DNA of 64,000 nt, taken from the NCBI GenBank assembly GCA_016946835.1, contig JACVTC010000116.1, positions 476,001 through 540,000 on the forward strand, in the 5' to 3' direction. Shown here one piece after another: positions 41,095 through 57,351 of the stretch. The position numbers and the translations under genes were made by a program. The first letter of the stretch is position 1. Each line of letters begins with the position of its first letter. Source of the DNA: Neocallimastix lanati (nom. inval.). Taxonomy: Eukaryota > Neocallimastigomycota > Neocallimastigomycetes > Neocallimastigales > Neocallimastigaceae. The notes below the pieces were generated by a model. It was not told the origin of the DNA. It did no database searches and saw only the letters and a list, made by a program, of their open reading frames with translations.

Positions 41095-42347
41095 ATGACA
41101 TCTTTATCTAACTCATCAATTACGGATTCTCAAAGAAATTTAAGACCTTTTAGAAATTCTTCAAGAAAAGGACTTACCATTATTATAAAAATTGGTACTT
41201 CTTCCATATGTGATGAAGTAACTCATTTTACTAAATTATCAACATTATCTCAATTAGTTGAAACTATCGTAGAATTAAAAAATAAGGGAAATGATGTAAT
41301 CTTAGTTACTAGTGGTGCAGTTGGAACTGGTTTACGTAGATTAAATCAAGCTACTAAACCGAAAGTTATTTCAAAAATTCAAGTAATATATACAATACTG
41401 GATTAAATTATATAATAATATTATTAATAGGTATAATCATTATTTTTCATAATGCAATTTTATTAATTGAATTATTTTTATATAAAAATAAATATTTTAT
41501 TATTTTTTTCAATTTTATTTGTTTATATTATATTTTATATTATATATTGTATATATTACTATTCTTTATATTATAAATATATAAAAAATTTTATTATTTA
41601 ATAATTAACAATTTTATTCAAAAAGGCTATTGCTGCTGTTGGCCAAGGAAAGTTAATGAGCCAATATGATGATTTATTTGATCAATTTAATCAACCAATT
41701 GCTCAAGTTTTACTTACTAGAAATGATCTTACTGAAGTAATTAAAAAATTAAAATATATATATTTTTTTTTTTTTGAAATTTAAAAATTTTATTTTTTCT
41801 TCTTAAAACCAAATATTTATAATTACTTAATTTTAGTAATTAATAATAAATGAAAAGTAATAAATAATAAATTATAAACAAAGAATATTTAATAATAAAT
41901 ATAATAATTCTATTAAATAAATATATAGCGTAGTCAATATTTAAATGCTTGTGCAACTTTTGAGGAATTACTTAATATGGATGTTGTTCCAATTGTTAAT
42001 GAAAATGATACAATTTCAGTAGCGGAATTACGTTTTGGTGATAATGATACTCTTTCAGCCATTACTGCTGGTATGGTTAATGCTGATTATTTATTCTTAT
42101 TAACAGATGTTGACGCACTTTATACCGATAATCCTAGAATTAATCCTGAATCAAAAGCAATTCACGAAGTAGATGATATTTCAAAATTAAGAAGTGAAAG
42201 TAAGCTTTATTTCGATAATATTATTATTATTTAAATAAAAATTTAATTAAAAATTAATAATAACTTATAAAAACATTTAATATAAAATAATAATAATAGT
42301 AATAATAATCCTTATACTAATAATAATAATAAATAATAACAATAATA

Positions 42348-42380
<33 letters not shown>

Positions 42381-43087
42381 TTATAATAATAATGATAATT
42401 TTTTTAATTATCTTTTACATTAATTATTCATAAATAATTACTGTATCTATAATCAAAAATATAGTTTCATTTACTTCATCAGGATCATCATTGGGTACAG
42501 GTGGTATGGCAACAAAATTAATTGCAGCAGAATTAGCAACCTCTGCAGGCTGTAAAACTGTTATTTTGTCTGGTAAACGTCCTGGTGATATTATAAAGGT
42601 TATTGATTATGCCAAAGAACATCCAAATGAACCACCAATTATTGGTACTCATTTTAAAGCTAAGGCCGAGCCAATGGTTGATAGAAAATGGTGGATTATG
42701 TACGGTTTAGCAACTAACGGAAAATTAATTATTGATAAAGGAGCTGTTAGTGCAATTGCTCTTCATAAGAGTAGTTTATTTGCTGCAGGTATTAAGGAAG
42801 TTGAAGGCAATTTTAATGCTCATGAATCAGTATTAATGGTATATAAGCATAAAGAAGAAGATGGCTCATTTACTGAAATTGAAATTGGTAAAGGTTTAGT
42901 TACTTATACAAGTACTGAAATTAATAGAATTAAGGGCCATAAAAGTAAGGATATTTATAATTTACTTGGTTATATGGATTCTGACTTTGTAATTCATAGA
43001 GCAAATATTGCAATAATGTTAACAGATGAAAATAAGCGTAAAATAAATCTTGAGGAACAGTGTACATGTAAAGATGATAAGAATTAA
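41095..43087 (+). CDS. PRO1: Glutamate 5-kinase with PUA domain
   Basis: Phosphorylates glutamate to gamma-glutamyl phosphate, the first step of proline synthesis, in the cytosol. Exons 41095-41382, 41626-41736, 41929-42199, 42465-43087; phases agree, 430 aa. The amino-acid kinase fold starts at about residue 27 with [12 protein letters not shown], then [69 protein letters not shown] and [20 protein letters not shown], all typical of ProB/Pro1. The C-terminal about 110 residues after [17 protein letters not shown] form the PUA domain ([24 protein letters not shown]). A yeast-type stand-alone kinase rather than the plant/animal P5CS fusion, because no gamma-glutamyl phosphate reductase domain follows. 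Ends with a Cys/Lys-rich tail ([11 protein letters not shown]). Confidence 0.95.
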
Positions 43088-43796
43088 AACAAAAATATTA
43101 TTTCGATTTTAACGCATGTCTAATTAAAAATAGATAATTTTATTAGATATTTAATTGTTTAAAATAATATAATTAATAAATAAATAAATAAATAAATGCA
43201 AAATAAATAAAAATAATAATTAATAAGTAATATTAATAATATTAATAAATAAAAACAATAATAATAATAATAATAATAATATAATAAATTTTATAATAAC
43301 AAAATAAGTTGAATATGTAATATTAATATATTATTAATTAAAAATAAATAGATTAAACCTATTAAAAAAATTTTTATTAAAGTTTGAGGGCCATAAATTT
43401 TTAAGAATATATTAATAATTTAAATGTTATAAAAAGAAAAAAAAAACAAATTGTACATTAAAATAATTTTATTATTATTGATTAAATAAATTTTGTAATA
43501 AAACAATTATTTTTATTAATATATTACAAAAAAATTAATTAGTAAAGTTAAAATGTTAAATAACAAGAATTATTTAATAAATTATATTAATATTTAATAT
43601 ATATTTTTTAATACTTTTATTTTTATTTTTATTTAATAAAATAAAATTTGAAATAACAAAATATAAATTTTAAAAAAAAGAAAACATATATATTTTTATA
43701 TATAAAAAGAGATTAAAATAAAAGTAAAACTTAAATAACTAAATATATATTGACAAATATATCATTATAAATTGAGTGATCAAGTATAATTTAAAA
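43088..43796. other. Intergenic, no gene seen
   Basis: AT-rich spacer between G5K and RPT2, both on the plus strand. It contains short AAT and AAAT arrays near 43180-43280. Confidence 0.5.
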
Positions 43797-47584
<3,788 letters not shown>

Positions 47585-48322
47585 TTAATTGTTACGTTTA
47601 CGTTTTGCGGTTTTATTATTTATCTTATTTTCTGATTTATTCATTTCTTTTGCTATTCTATTAGCAATTCTTGCAGAAGTTCTTCTAGGAGTTATTGATA
47701 TTTTTTTTTCTGAATCAGCCTCATTTGCCTTGCTATTTTCTTTAATAAGTTTTTTAGGATTTTCTGTTTTTACTTCTACAGTTTCATCCTTTGCTTTAGT
47801 AATATTTAATAATTCTCTAATTTTATCTTCAAAGAGATCTGGGGTACATTTCGGAGGATATCTAGCAACCACTTCACCTTTTTTATTTATTAGAAATTTA
47901 GTGAAATTCCATCTAATATCCCCTAAGTTTTTAGGAGGCTTCTTTAATCTTTTATTTTGTGGACCGATATCTAAATCTTGCTGGATTTTTTCTTTTAAAA
48001 AAATAAATAATGGAGAAGCATTAGGACCATTTACTTTAATCTTCTGAAATTGATCAAAAGTTGTATTATATTTTAGAACACAAAATTCATGAATTTCATC
48101 TTCTGTTCCTGGTGCTTGTCCTCCAAATTGATTACAAGGAAAATCTAAAATTTCAAATCCTTTATTATGATATTTTTCATACAATTCTTCTAAATATGCA
48201 TATTGTTTTGTATTTCCACAACGCGTTGCTGTATTTACAATAAGTAAAACTTTATCCTTATAATCAGATAAACTTATTTCTTTCCCTTTTCTATCGTTAA
48301 CTTTAATATCATATATACTCAT
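47585..48322 (-). CDS. Glutathione peroxidase-family thiol peroxidase with basic C-terminal tail
   Basis: Reduces hydrogen peroxide and organic hydroperoxides, probably using thioredoxin. Intronless, 245 aa. Residues 1-175 are a GPx thioredoxin fold: VLLIVNTATRCGNTKQYAYL puts the peroxidatic Cys at 35 (cysteine, not selenocysteine), FPCNQFGGQ supplies the Gln at about 69, and IRWNFTKFL the Trp and Asn of the tetrad. A Cys in HEFCVLKY (about 83) fits the resolving Cys of non-selenium GPx. The segment GFEILDFPCNQFGGQAPGTE resembles bacterial (anaerobe) GPx more than typical fungal ones. Residues 176-245 are an added Lys/Arg/Asn-rich tail ending KTAKRKRNN, which could target the nucleus. Lack of introns among intron-rich neighbours and the bacterial-type core suggest transfer, with the tail gained later. 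The catalytic assignment is firm; origin and localisation are inferred. Confidence 0.92.
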   Translation of the reverse strand: MSIYDIKVNDRKGKEISLSDYKDKVLLIVNTATRCGNTKQYAYLEELYEKYHNKGFEILDFPCNQFGGQAPGTEDEIHEFCVLKYNTTFDQFQKIKVNGPNASPLFIFLKEKIQQDLDIGPQNKRLKKPPKNLGDIRWNFTKFLINKKGEVVARYPPKCTPDLFEDKIRELLNITKAKDETVEVKTENPKKLIKENSKANEADSEKKISITPRRTSARIANRIAKEMNKSENKINNKTAKRKRNN

Positions 48323-49481
48323 TTTTTAAAAATATTCTTTTTTTTATATTCTCTATCTCTTAAAATATATTTTATGTAAATTTAATTTGTAAAAGATATA
48401 TATATTTTTTGAAAGTGAAAAAATATATATTTTTAATTTATAATTTAAAATTTATTTATTATTATATTCATATATATTTTTATATTATCAATATAAAAAA
48501 TTATTGATATTGCTTTAACTTTTTATATTTACAAAAATTATTAACTATATCAATATATAAAATTTTGGAAATTTATAAAATTAAAGAATATAATTATCTC
48601 CGTAATTAATAAATAAATTGTACTAAACAAAAACTAATTCAAAAATATTTCATAGTTTATAAATTCTTATTTAATAATATTCTATTTATAATTTTTAAAT
48701 TCAATTTGTAATATAAAAATTTAAGCTATCTTTAATACAATGTGATATCTCTAGATCGAATTTAATCAATCAGAACCAACATCATTCAGAAAACAGCTCT
48801 TTAATATCATGTACCATGGAAGAACATTATCATTAAATCTCTTCTCTAATGTTCACAGATGTACATTTATGGGATAGAAGAGATTTCGTATCAAATCTTT
48901 ATGATTCGAAAAACTTCTAAGGATTAAAAATTAATGTTCATTGTTCATTTTTATATGATTTAAAAGTTTTTAAATTTAAAATATTTTTATGAATGATTTT
49001 TCTGCTATATTATTGGATAATTAATATTTGATTTAATAATCATAGCATAAATGAAAATGATATTAACAAATGATTGGCTAAATAAAATTGAATAAATTAT
49101 AAAAAAAAAAACTTTCTTAATTTATTACTTGTATGGGGATTCCAGAAACACTAAATTTTTTTTAACTAGTTTGTAAGAAATGTATCTTGTTATTTAAATA
49201 TATATGATAAATTGTTTGATTTTTTTATTATAAAGTTATCAATACAAAAGTTAGTATATGTGTGTGATATTTATCAATATTATTCTACATTATTTTATTT
49301 ATATATATTTTTTCTTATCCTACTTTGTCAAAAGCAATAATTATTTTTTTATTTTAACTCAACAAAAATTAAAATTTTTAAACTGACCCAGCTGTAGTTT
49401 TTATTTCGTATTCAAACTAATTTGTAAAACTAAAAGTTAATTTCTTCTCATGGCAAAGTTAAAGATATTATATTATTGTAA

Positions 49482-49541
<60 letters not shown>

Positions 49542-50819
49542 ACCTCGGTGATATGTGATATGGATGCTTTCTTTGGTTACTGGCCCTACATAATCTGGAA
49601 TACAATATTGATTGCCGTATCAATTAATATTTAGTTTCAATGTCGCAAGAACAATAATTAGGAAAAACAAATAAACATATTATAAAGCTTACTAAATCTT
49701 TAAAGTTCGTCTATGTGGTAAAATAAAATATAAAAAACATAAATAAAAAGTGAAAGTAAAATTAATTATTAATTAATTGATTCAAAAAAATAATTGTTGA
49801 AATTCCTTTTTTAAAAATAATTTAAATTTTTATTAATTGTGTTTAATTATTTTGTTGTAATTATTTTTCTTAAAAAAAAAAAAAAATTAATTTTTTTATT
49901 ATATATATTTATAAGTTATGATAATTGATAAATCAAATAAATAGGTATAATTAATAATTTGAAAAATTTAAAAGTAGTAATGAAAATTATTAATTAATAT
50001 ATTTATAAATAAAAATTTGTTTCAAGAAAAATTTCATGTGGAAGTCAAATTTTGGAAATAAATAAAATCAAAGAAATATGAACCAATTTCAGTAATATTA
50101 ATATTAGTAAATTATACAGATTCAGATACAAATTTAAAAACAGATTCATCTTCAAAATTAGATTTAAATTTAAAGCCTGATGCTTAATTTAATAAGTAAT
50201 AAAAGATTTTAAAATTCTTTTATAATTATTTTTTTCAAAATAATCTTTTAATTTATTATTTTAATAAAATAATAAATAATTTTAAATTTATTATATACTT
50301 ATAAAAAAAAATAGGAAATTTTTAATATATTATTTTGCTTTTAGTTATATTATTTAAGTAAAATGAATTAAATAAATAAAATCATAATAGAATTGTTCAT
50401 TATTTTTTTTCCTTAATAATTTTTAAGTGTATTTTTTATATTTTTATAATTTACTTGAAATAATTATAATAATTACAAATAAATTATATTTTTATTTTTA
50501 AAAAAGAAAAATATTTAAATTAAATAATCGTTTAATTTGTACCAATTATTTTCAAAAATTGTAATTATTTTGAATCACCAAATTATTTAAATAATTTTAT
50601 AATATTAATTATATTAGCCACCAGTAAAATTTAATATATGACAATAAAATATTTTTTATAAATTAAAAAAAAATAAAAAATAAAAAATATAAATATTTTA
50701 GAAGTATTAATAATTGTTAACAATGAAATATAAGAATAAAATAATAATAATAATAGATAGTTTTGAAAATATAAAAATAAAATATTACAATTATTTTATT
50801 TATTTAAATAATATTATCA
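48323..50819. other. AT-rich intergenic with debris patches
   Basis: Contains a mid-GC patch (48740-48930), a 56-base poly-T tract (49484-49539) followed at once by about 130 bases of mid-GC sequence, and a short open stretch near 50060-50190 with a Ser/Asp/Leu-rich repeat-like peptide (DTNLKTDSSSKLDLNLKP) that I cannot support as a gene. The PSO2 promoter should be at the right end. Confidence 0.5.
49484..49539. repeat. Poly-T tract of 56
   Basis: An uninterrupted T run, the longest homopolymer noticed in the window, abutting a mid-GC segment that begins GCACCTCGGTGATATG. Confidence 0.95.
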
Positions 50820-51714
50820 ATGGAAAATAGTGGTATAGAAATAATTGAAATAATAGATGATAATGAAAATGAAAAAGAAAATAATGAAAATTTGGTTTTT
50901 TGTCCAATATGTAATAAAAATTTAACAGGATTTTCAGAAAATGTAAAAAATTAAATATTTATATTAAATAAAAATTAAATGATAAAATAATAAATAATAT
51001 ATAATACATAATAATAATAATAATAATATACTAAAAAATATTGTATATTTATTTTCATTTTCATCATACCTTAAGATAATTCAAACACATGTTAATAGAT
51101 GTCTGGACAAGGCAACCTTAAAAAAAAAGAAAAAAAAAATTAATAATAAAATTCAAAAGTCAATTACTTCATATATAAATATTCCTACAATAAACCAATG
51201 CTATATTTCATCTTATATGAAAGCTTCAAGAGTAAATAATAATTCTTCAATTGAAATTAATACTAAATATTTTGGAAAGTCAATAACAAAAAAGAAAAAA
51301 ATACAAAACAATACTTATAATGAAAATTCTAATAAATTTAATGAAAATAATATAAACTTTAAAAATAAATCGAATTCATTAAATGAATTATTCAATCTTA
51401 GCCCAATTAAAAAAAAGACAAGCCTTAATAGTAATTTTAATGATAATAATTGCAGAAATTTAAAATTTGATAATATTGAAAGAAATGATAATATATTTAT
51501 AGAAAATATATTTTTAAAAAGGTCTTCAAATAATTCAATTAACAAGAATAAAATTAATTTAGTATATAATAAGTATTTAAATGGAAGCGGTAATAACAAA
51601 AAAAATAATAGTAATAATGAAAATTATAATTGTATTGAATATAATGAAGATAATGAATATAATGAAAATAATAATTATGAAAAGAAAGAAAGAAACAACA
51701 ACAACAACAACAAC

Positions 51715-51775
<61 letters not shown>

Positions 51776-54005
51776 GAAATATTGAAATAGATATTGATAA
51801 TAGAAAAGCAAATATTTTAAGTAATATTTTATCTACTTCTAAATCAGAAAAAAAAAATTTGGAATTTCAGTGTACTAGTATTCCATTTATCATTGAGGAT
51901 ATAGAAGATACAGATACAGGAAATGATTATTATATTAAAAATCATAAAAATAATATTGATATCAATAATCCAAATAAAAAAAAAGAGAATAATAATAGAA
52001 ATGAAAATAATTTTAAATTGGAAATTCATAAAAATATCAATAATAATGAGAATTTTAAATATGATGAAGATGATAAAGTCAATAATAATAATATAAAAAT
52101 AAATTTAAAATATGAAAGAAAAAGAAAAAGAAAAGAAAATAAGAAAAAAGAAAAAGAAGTATCAACCAAAATTCCAAGAAAAAAAAGAATATGTCCCAGT
52201 TACAAAAAAGTTCAGAGTAATTTTTTGTTTAATAAATAAAAATTTTAAAAATTGAAATAATAAAATTGATATTAAAAATTTATGTATATCCTTTAAAATT
52301 TAAAGATACAACATTTGTAGTAGATGCATTTAATTATGGAAAGATTGAAAATATTACAGCTTATTTCTTAAGGTATCATATATATATTAATACAATATAA
52401 ATAATTATTAAAAAATATATACTAAAATAAATATTAAATTTTTATTGAATATATGATAGCCATTTTCATTCCGATCACTATGGAGGCATTACAAGCAAAT
52501 TTAACTATGGACCCATATATTGTTCAAAAATTACTTCAAATTTATTAATTGAACTTCTAAAAGTTGAGGAACAATATGTACATCCACTTGAATTAAATAA
52601 AGAGTATATAATTAATGGTGTTAAAGTTACATTAATTGATGCAAATCAGTAAGTAAATGATACTTTTATTATTACTACCAATATTACTAATATCACTATT
52701 ATAATATATTTATAGTAAAATAAAAATTTAAATGTACTAATTTAAATAAATATAAAAAAAAAAAAAAAAATAGTTGTCCTGGTGCAGTATTATTTTTATT
52801 CAGTGCACCAATTGGGAATAATAAATATTTTAATGCTCTTCATACAGGTTTTAAAATAATTAATAAATAATTAAAAATATTACTAAGTAATTTAAAACTA
52901 ATAAATTAAATAATATATAATTATTAATTATAATAAATAAATTAAAAAGGCGATTTTAGGGCTAGCATTGACCAATTAATGAATCCTGCAATTCAAGGAT
53001 TAAAAAACTCATTTATGGATATTTTATATTTGGATACAACATATTTAGAGCCTGAACATTTATTTCCATCACAAGATGTAGTAATTAAATCAGTATTAGA
53101 TGTATTGGAAAATATTATAATTAAAGGAAGAACAGTAAAGGAATATAATAATATAGAAAAGGATAAAAAATTAAAAAATGAATACCATGGCGGTTTATTA
53201 AGATATTTTAGTTCAAACAACGAAAGAGAAAATAATAAAACTATTTATAATGATAATATTTATTCTCCCTTAAAAACTGATGTTGAATATAATAGAAAAA
53301 AAGTGCTTGTTTTAGTAGGAACATATTTGATTGGAAAAGAAAAGGTATTTATAGGTAAGATTAAAAAAATTATTGTATCATATATAATATAAATATAATT
53401 ATTAGTAATAACTTTAATGGTAAAATAGTAATAAATTATTTTTATAAATATATAAACATAAATTAATAGGTATAGCAAAATTTTTAAAAAGTAAAATTTT
53501 TGTCACTAATAGAAAAAAAAAAATTTTAGAATGCTTAAATGACGAAAACATATCTGTATTGATTACATCAAACCCAGATGAATCTTGTGTTCATATAGTA
53601 AATATGGGACAATTAAGCATAGAGAATGTTAATAATTACTATAATAATTATAAACATAAATACGATATGGTTATAGCGTTTAGGCCAACCGGTTGGGTAT
53701 TTAAACCTAAAAAAGGTAATAAGAATCAATTAGCACCAAATAATCAACAAATATTGGAAAATTTTAATAATTTGAAATTAAAACCAACTTATTATAATAG
53801 AAATGTATCAATATGGGGAATTCCATATTCAGAACATAGCAGTTTTGTAGAACTAGAAAACTTCGTTCGTGTTTTAAGTTCTATTGCACCAATAAGAGAT
53901 ATACAACCAACAGTAAATGTTGGGAATTTTTATGGTCAAAATGAAAAAAGTAGAAAATATTGGTATTGGTTTAATACCTGGAGACAAAATCCATTAATGA
54001 TTTAA
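50820..54005 (+). CDS. PSO2: DNA interstrand-crosslink repair nuclease PSO2/SNM1
   Basis: A metallo-beta-lactamase/beta-CASP 5' exonuclease that trims DNA past crosslinks in the nucleus. Exons 50820-50942, 51076-52216, 52306-52372, 52460-52648, 52774-52847, 52950-53354, 53470-54005; phases agree, 844 aa. A UBZ4-type ubiquitin-binding finger lies at residues 28-50 (C28, C31, H46, C50), split between exons 1 and 2. About 60-420 is an Asn/Lys-rich linker with a poly-Asn run (51695-51774). The nuclease follows CPSYKKV: HFHSDHYGG (H445, H447, D449, H450, motif 2), DANHCPGAVLF (motif 3), HTGDFRASIDQL (motif 4), and the beta-CASP part with LVGTYLIGKEKVF and IPYSEHSSF. This order and TTFVVDAF match PSO2/SNM1A rather than Artemis or CPSF73. 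The ATG at 50820 is the first in frame. Confidence 0.95.
51695..51774 (+). repeat. Poly-Asn coding tract (AAC/AAT)n in PSO2
   Basis: A run of about 26 Asn codons in the linker of PSO2; it starts with AAC codons and turns to AAT codons, so the tract is likely to have expanded recently on its 3' side. Confidence 0.95.
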
Positions 54006-54837
54006 ATGTTAATATATATTATTATTTTTTTTTTTTTTTTTTTTTTTTTTTTCATTTAATTTAATTATATAACCAACTTTGAAAATTAAGTGTTATTCAA
54101 ACAAATTAAAAGCAAAAGATTGAAATTTTGTACTATTAAATTAACTTTAATTCATTGTAAATTAACTTTAATTTATTGTAAATAAATAATAAATATTTAA
54201 ATTTTATATCACGTGTTAAAGCACATATATTTTTTATAATAAAGATTTATAGATTTTAATAATAATTTTATGCTTTTTTTTCATATAAATTAATTTAAAT
54301 TTCATAATGATATATTATATGAGAATAGATTATCCACATTAAAATTTAATTATATAAATATATATATATATATTTATAAAAAGATATACATAATCAAAAT
54401 AACATTTTACAATAAATTTTTAATATTATTTTTTTTTAGTTTTATTTTTTTTTTCATATATGTACATACACTAAACATTCTAAATTCTATTTTTTTATAT
54501 TATTTTTCAATAATTTCAAATTTATTTTAAAAACCAATAAAATTTAGCCACTATATAATTATTATATTTAATCTTTAGTATCATTTTCAGTTTTATTTTT
54601 TATAATAAAGAAGAGAGAATAATAAAATTTAAAAAAAAAAAAAATAAATAAATAAATTAATAAATAAAAAATATATATATACATTTATATACATTAAGAA
54701 TTGTAAAGGATAATTTGAAACTCTAATAAGTAAATATACATATATTTTAAAGTAAAGAGATAAAAATAATTGTGTAAAATAGTTTTAACATCGAATAAAA
54801 CATAAATAATAATTTTAAATATAAATGAATAATAGAA
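54006..54837. other. Intergenic, no gene seen
   Basis: AT-rich spacer between PSO2 and SEC11 (both plus) with a poly-T tract at 54027-54052. Confidence 0.5.
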
Positions 54838-55754
54838 ATGTTATTAAATTCTTTGTTTCCTGGAAAGACTAATCGTGAGGTAATAAAATTATTATTTATT
54901 ATTATTTATAATAAAGGTTTTATAAATATATAATTAATTTTATATAAAAGATTGCACATCAATTATTAAATATTTTTATGATAGTTACATCCGCTTTTAT
55001 GAGTTGGAAAGCTTTAAGTCTTATAACTAATAGTGAAAGTCCAATTGTAGTTGTTTTAAGGTGATTTTCATAAATTAATATTTAAGTACTTATTAAAATA
55101 TTAAAATAAAAAAATATATATGTATATGAATAATTTTTAGTGAAAGTATGGAACCAGCTTTTCATCGTGGTGATTTATTATTTTTAACTTTACCAAAAAA
55201 AGAACCATTTGTCGTTGGAGATATAGTAGTATATAAAATTAAAGGACAAGATATTCCAATTGTTCATAGAATTTTAAAAATTCACAAAGAGTAAAATTTA
55301 AATATAAATGATTTGAATGATTATTAAATTTATTTCATTAAATTAATATTAATAATTATAATATATATATACTTTTTATATATAAAAAATTTAAAATAAT
55401 TAGTAATGAAAGTGGTGAAGATTACATATTAACTAAAGGTGATAATAATAACATTGATGATAGAGCATTATATAATAAAGATCAATTATGGATTAAAAAA
55501 TCAGATATAATTGGAAAAGTTAAAGGGTAAATATTTTCATTTAAATATATTAGAATTACAAATATATGTTCTTCTGAAATTGAAAATAATAAAATAAATA
55601 TATATTTATTGTATCTATAAACGTTATTATAATTCATAGATTTTTACCATATATTGGTTATATTACTATTGTTATGTCAGATTATCCAAAATTAAAATAT
55701 GCTCTATTAGGTGTATTAACAATAATGATGTTCTTCGAAAAGGAAGAAAAATAG
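54838..55754 (+). CDS. SEC11: Signal peptidase catalytic subunit SEC11
   Basis: Cleaves signal peptides in the ER membrane as the catalytic subunit of the signal peptidase complex. Exons 54838-54879, 54951-55060, 55141-55290, 55404-55526, 55640-55754; phases agree, 179 aa, a normal length. One N-terminal membrane helix (about residues 15-45, [15 protein letters not shown]), then [16 protein letters not shown] with the catalytic Ser at about 53, [17 protein letters not shown] with His at about 93, and [15 protein letters not shown] with the conserved Asp residues. The second membrane-associated helix is near the C-terminus (IGYITIVMS... [11 protein letters not shown]). An ATG 14 bases earlier (54824) opens a frame that soon stops, so 54838 was chosen; that short frame may be an upstream ORF. 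Confidence 0.93.
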
Positions 55755-56120
55755 AAAAGAAAAAAAATAGAAAATATATTATATTTTAATAAAAAAAAAA
55801 AAAAAAAAAAAAAAAGAAAGAAAGAAAAATAAATATTTAAATAATTTATAATAAAATATATTTATATGTAATTTGCAAATATAAATCATAAAAATTTAAC
55901 AAGTAAAATAATTATTATATTATTAAATAATTATAATAAATCTCTCATAAATTTCAAATTAAATGGATTTTTATAATTAAATTACGACATTTTATTTTAT
56001 TCTTTTATTAATATATAAAATCGTTGAATTATATGATAATTTTATTTTCTATAAATAGTTGTTTTTTTATAATATATTAAATATTCAGAAAAAAAAAAAA
56101 AAAGAATTAAATTAGGTATT
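55755..56120. other. Convergent spacer, no gene
   Basis: 366 bases between the stops of SEC11 and RPC25, with a poly-A run at 55792-55815. No gene or structure seen. Confidence 0.6.
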
Positions 56121-57351
56121 TTAATCCCACCATGAAGTAAGACCAAGTCCTTGTTGCGTTATAGTACCCTAATAATATTAAAATTGATAAAAATTTTAAA
56201 TTAACCTATTATTTACTATATTTGAACAATTCAATTATTTACATTTTCAAAATAAAATAGAAATAAAATAAATTGAAGTAAAATATAATTACAATAATTG
56301 AATATGGAACTACTAATTCGGATTCTGCTGATTCGTTTAATTGCTTTGTTGATTCTTGTGGATCTTGTCCAAAAGGTTTTTTTTTTGACATTGGTCCAGT
56401 ATCAACAAATAATTCTGTTAAAACTTGAAATCTTATTTCTTCATTTTTATCAATATATAATTTATCTGTTTCATTAAAATTCCAAATCCATACATTTTGT
56501 GTTTTATCACTATATTTGTAATTATTTATTTTAAATATAAAAATTAAAATATGAATAATTATTTTATTATATTTACAAAAATATAAAAATATATTTACAA
56601 AGTCGTATCTGGAGTTAATTGGGAAGCTGGTATTGTTATATCATCAAAGAAACCCATTGATACTAATGTTATACATTAATATGAAATTCATTGATATTCT
56701 TTTAAATATACAATCTTAATACAATTTTTTTTTTTTATATATTAAACTTTGAATACCTTTTATTCCTTTTTCAGATGAATTACTAACTTTTCCAATTAAT
56801 GTTTCTCCAATAAATGGTCTAAATACTATCATCTTAAAAGTAACTTTTTTTTAAAAAAAAAAAAAAAATAATATTAACATTACTGAAATTTAATATTCTA
56901 CTTTATAAGAGCTTCAGAATAAATAATATATATTATTTATTAATATACCTTTTACTGTATAACCACCATCTTTACAAGGTAATACTATACCTTCTGACAC
57001 TTCTACTAAATCTAATAATTCAATGCATAAACCAACATTATGTAAAACCTTTTATACATTAATATTTTAAAATTTACATATATTGATTTTTAATTATATA
57101 GTTATTAATAATAATTGATAATTAAAAAAATAATATTTATTATAATTTCACAACTCATTATTTTGCTTCTTTGATTTATATTTTTATACTTATTGTTAAA
57201 ATTTTGTTAATTATATTAATTAATAAAATTTCAAAAATACCTTATTTGAATATTTATGGTTAATTTCATCTATTATAGCCTCATTTCTATTTTTATAAAA
57301 ATACCTTGGCAATATTTTTACTGTATCTTTTATAGTTGTTACCATAAACAT
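56121..57351 (-). CDS. RPC25: RNA polymerase III subunit RPC25/RPC8
   Basis: Forms the Pol III stalk with RPC17 and works in initiation and RNA binding; homologous to Pol II RPB7. Exons 57351-57241, 57048-56949, 56843-56757, 56662-56599, 56509-56293, 56168-56121; phases agree, 208 aa (yeast 212, human 204). The tip domain starts MFMVTTIKDTVKILP and includes SNKVLHNVGLCIELLD; then VTFKMIVFRPFIGETLIGKV, the S1/OB domain VSMGFFDDITIPASQL, NVWIWNF, EEIRFQVLTELFVDTGP, and the signature end GLGLTSWWD. FFDDI and GLGL.SWW are diagnostic for RPC25 against RPB7 and RPA43. It is divergent to SAC3, with about 780 bp between starts. Confidence 0.95.

Noticed and set aside
47589-48047. 152-codon plus-strand frame over the peroxidase
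   Set aside because: Antisense shadow; the minus strand shows the clear GPx motifs.
50060-50190. Short Ser/Asp/Leu-rich open stretch ending LNLKPDA
   Set aside because: No start, no neighbours, no recognisable family; too short to support as a gene.
51554-51811. Minus-strand frame with runs of Tyr and Cys
   Set aside because: Complement of the poly-Asn tract in PSO2; shadow of a real gene.
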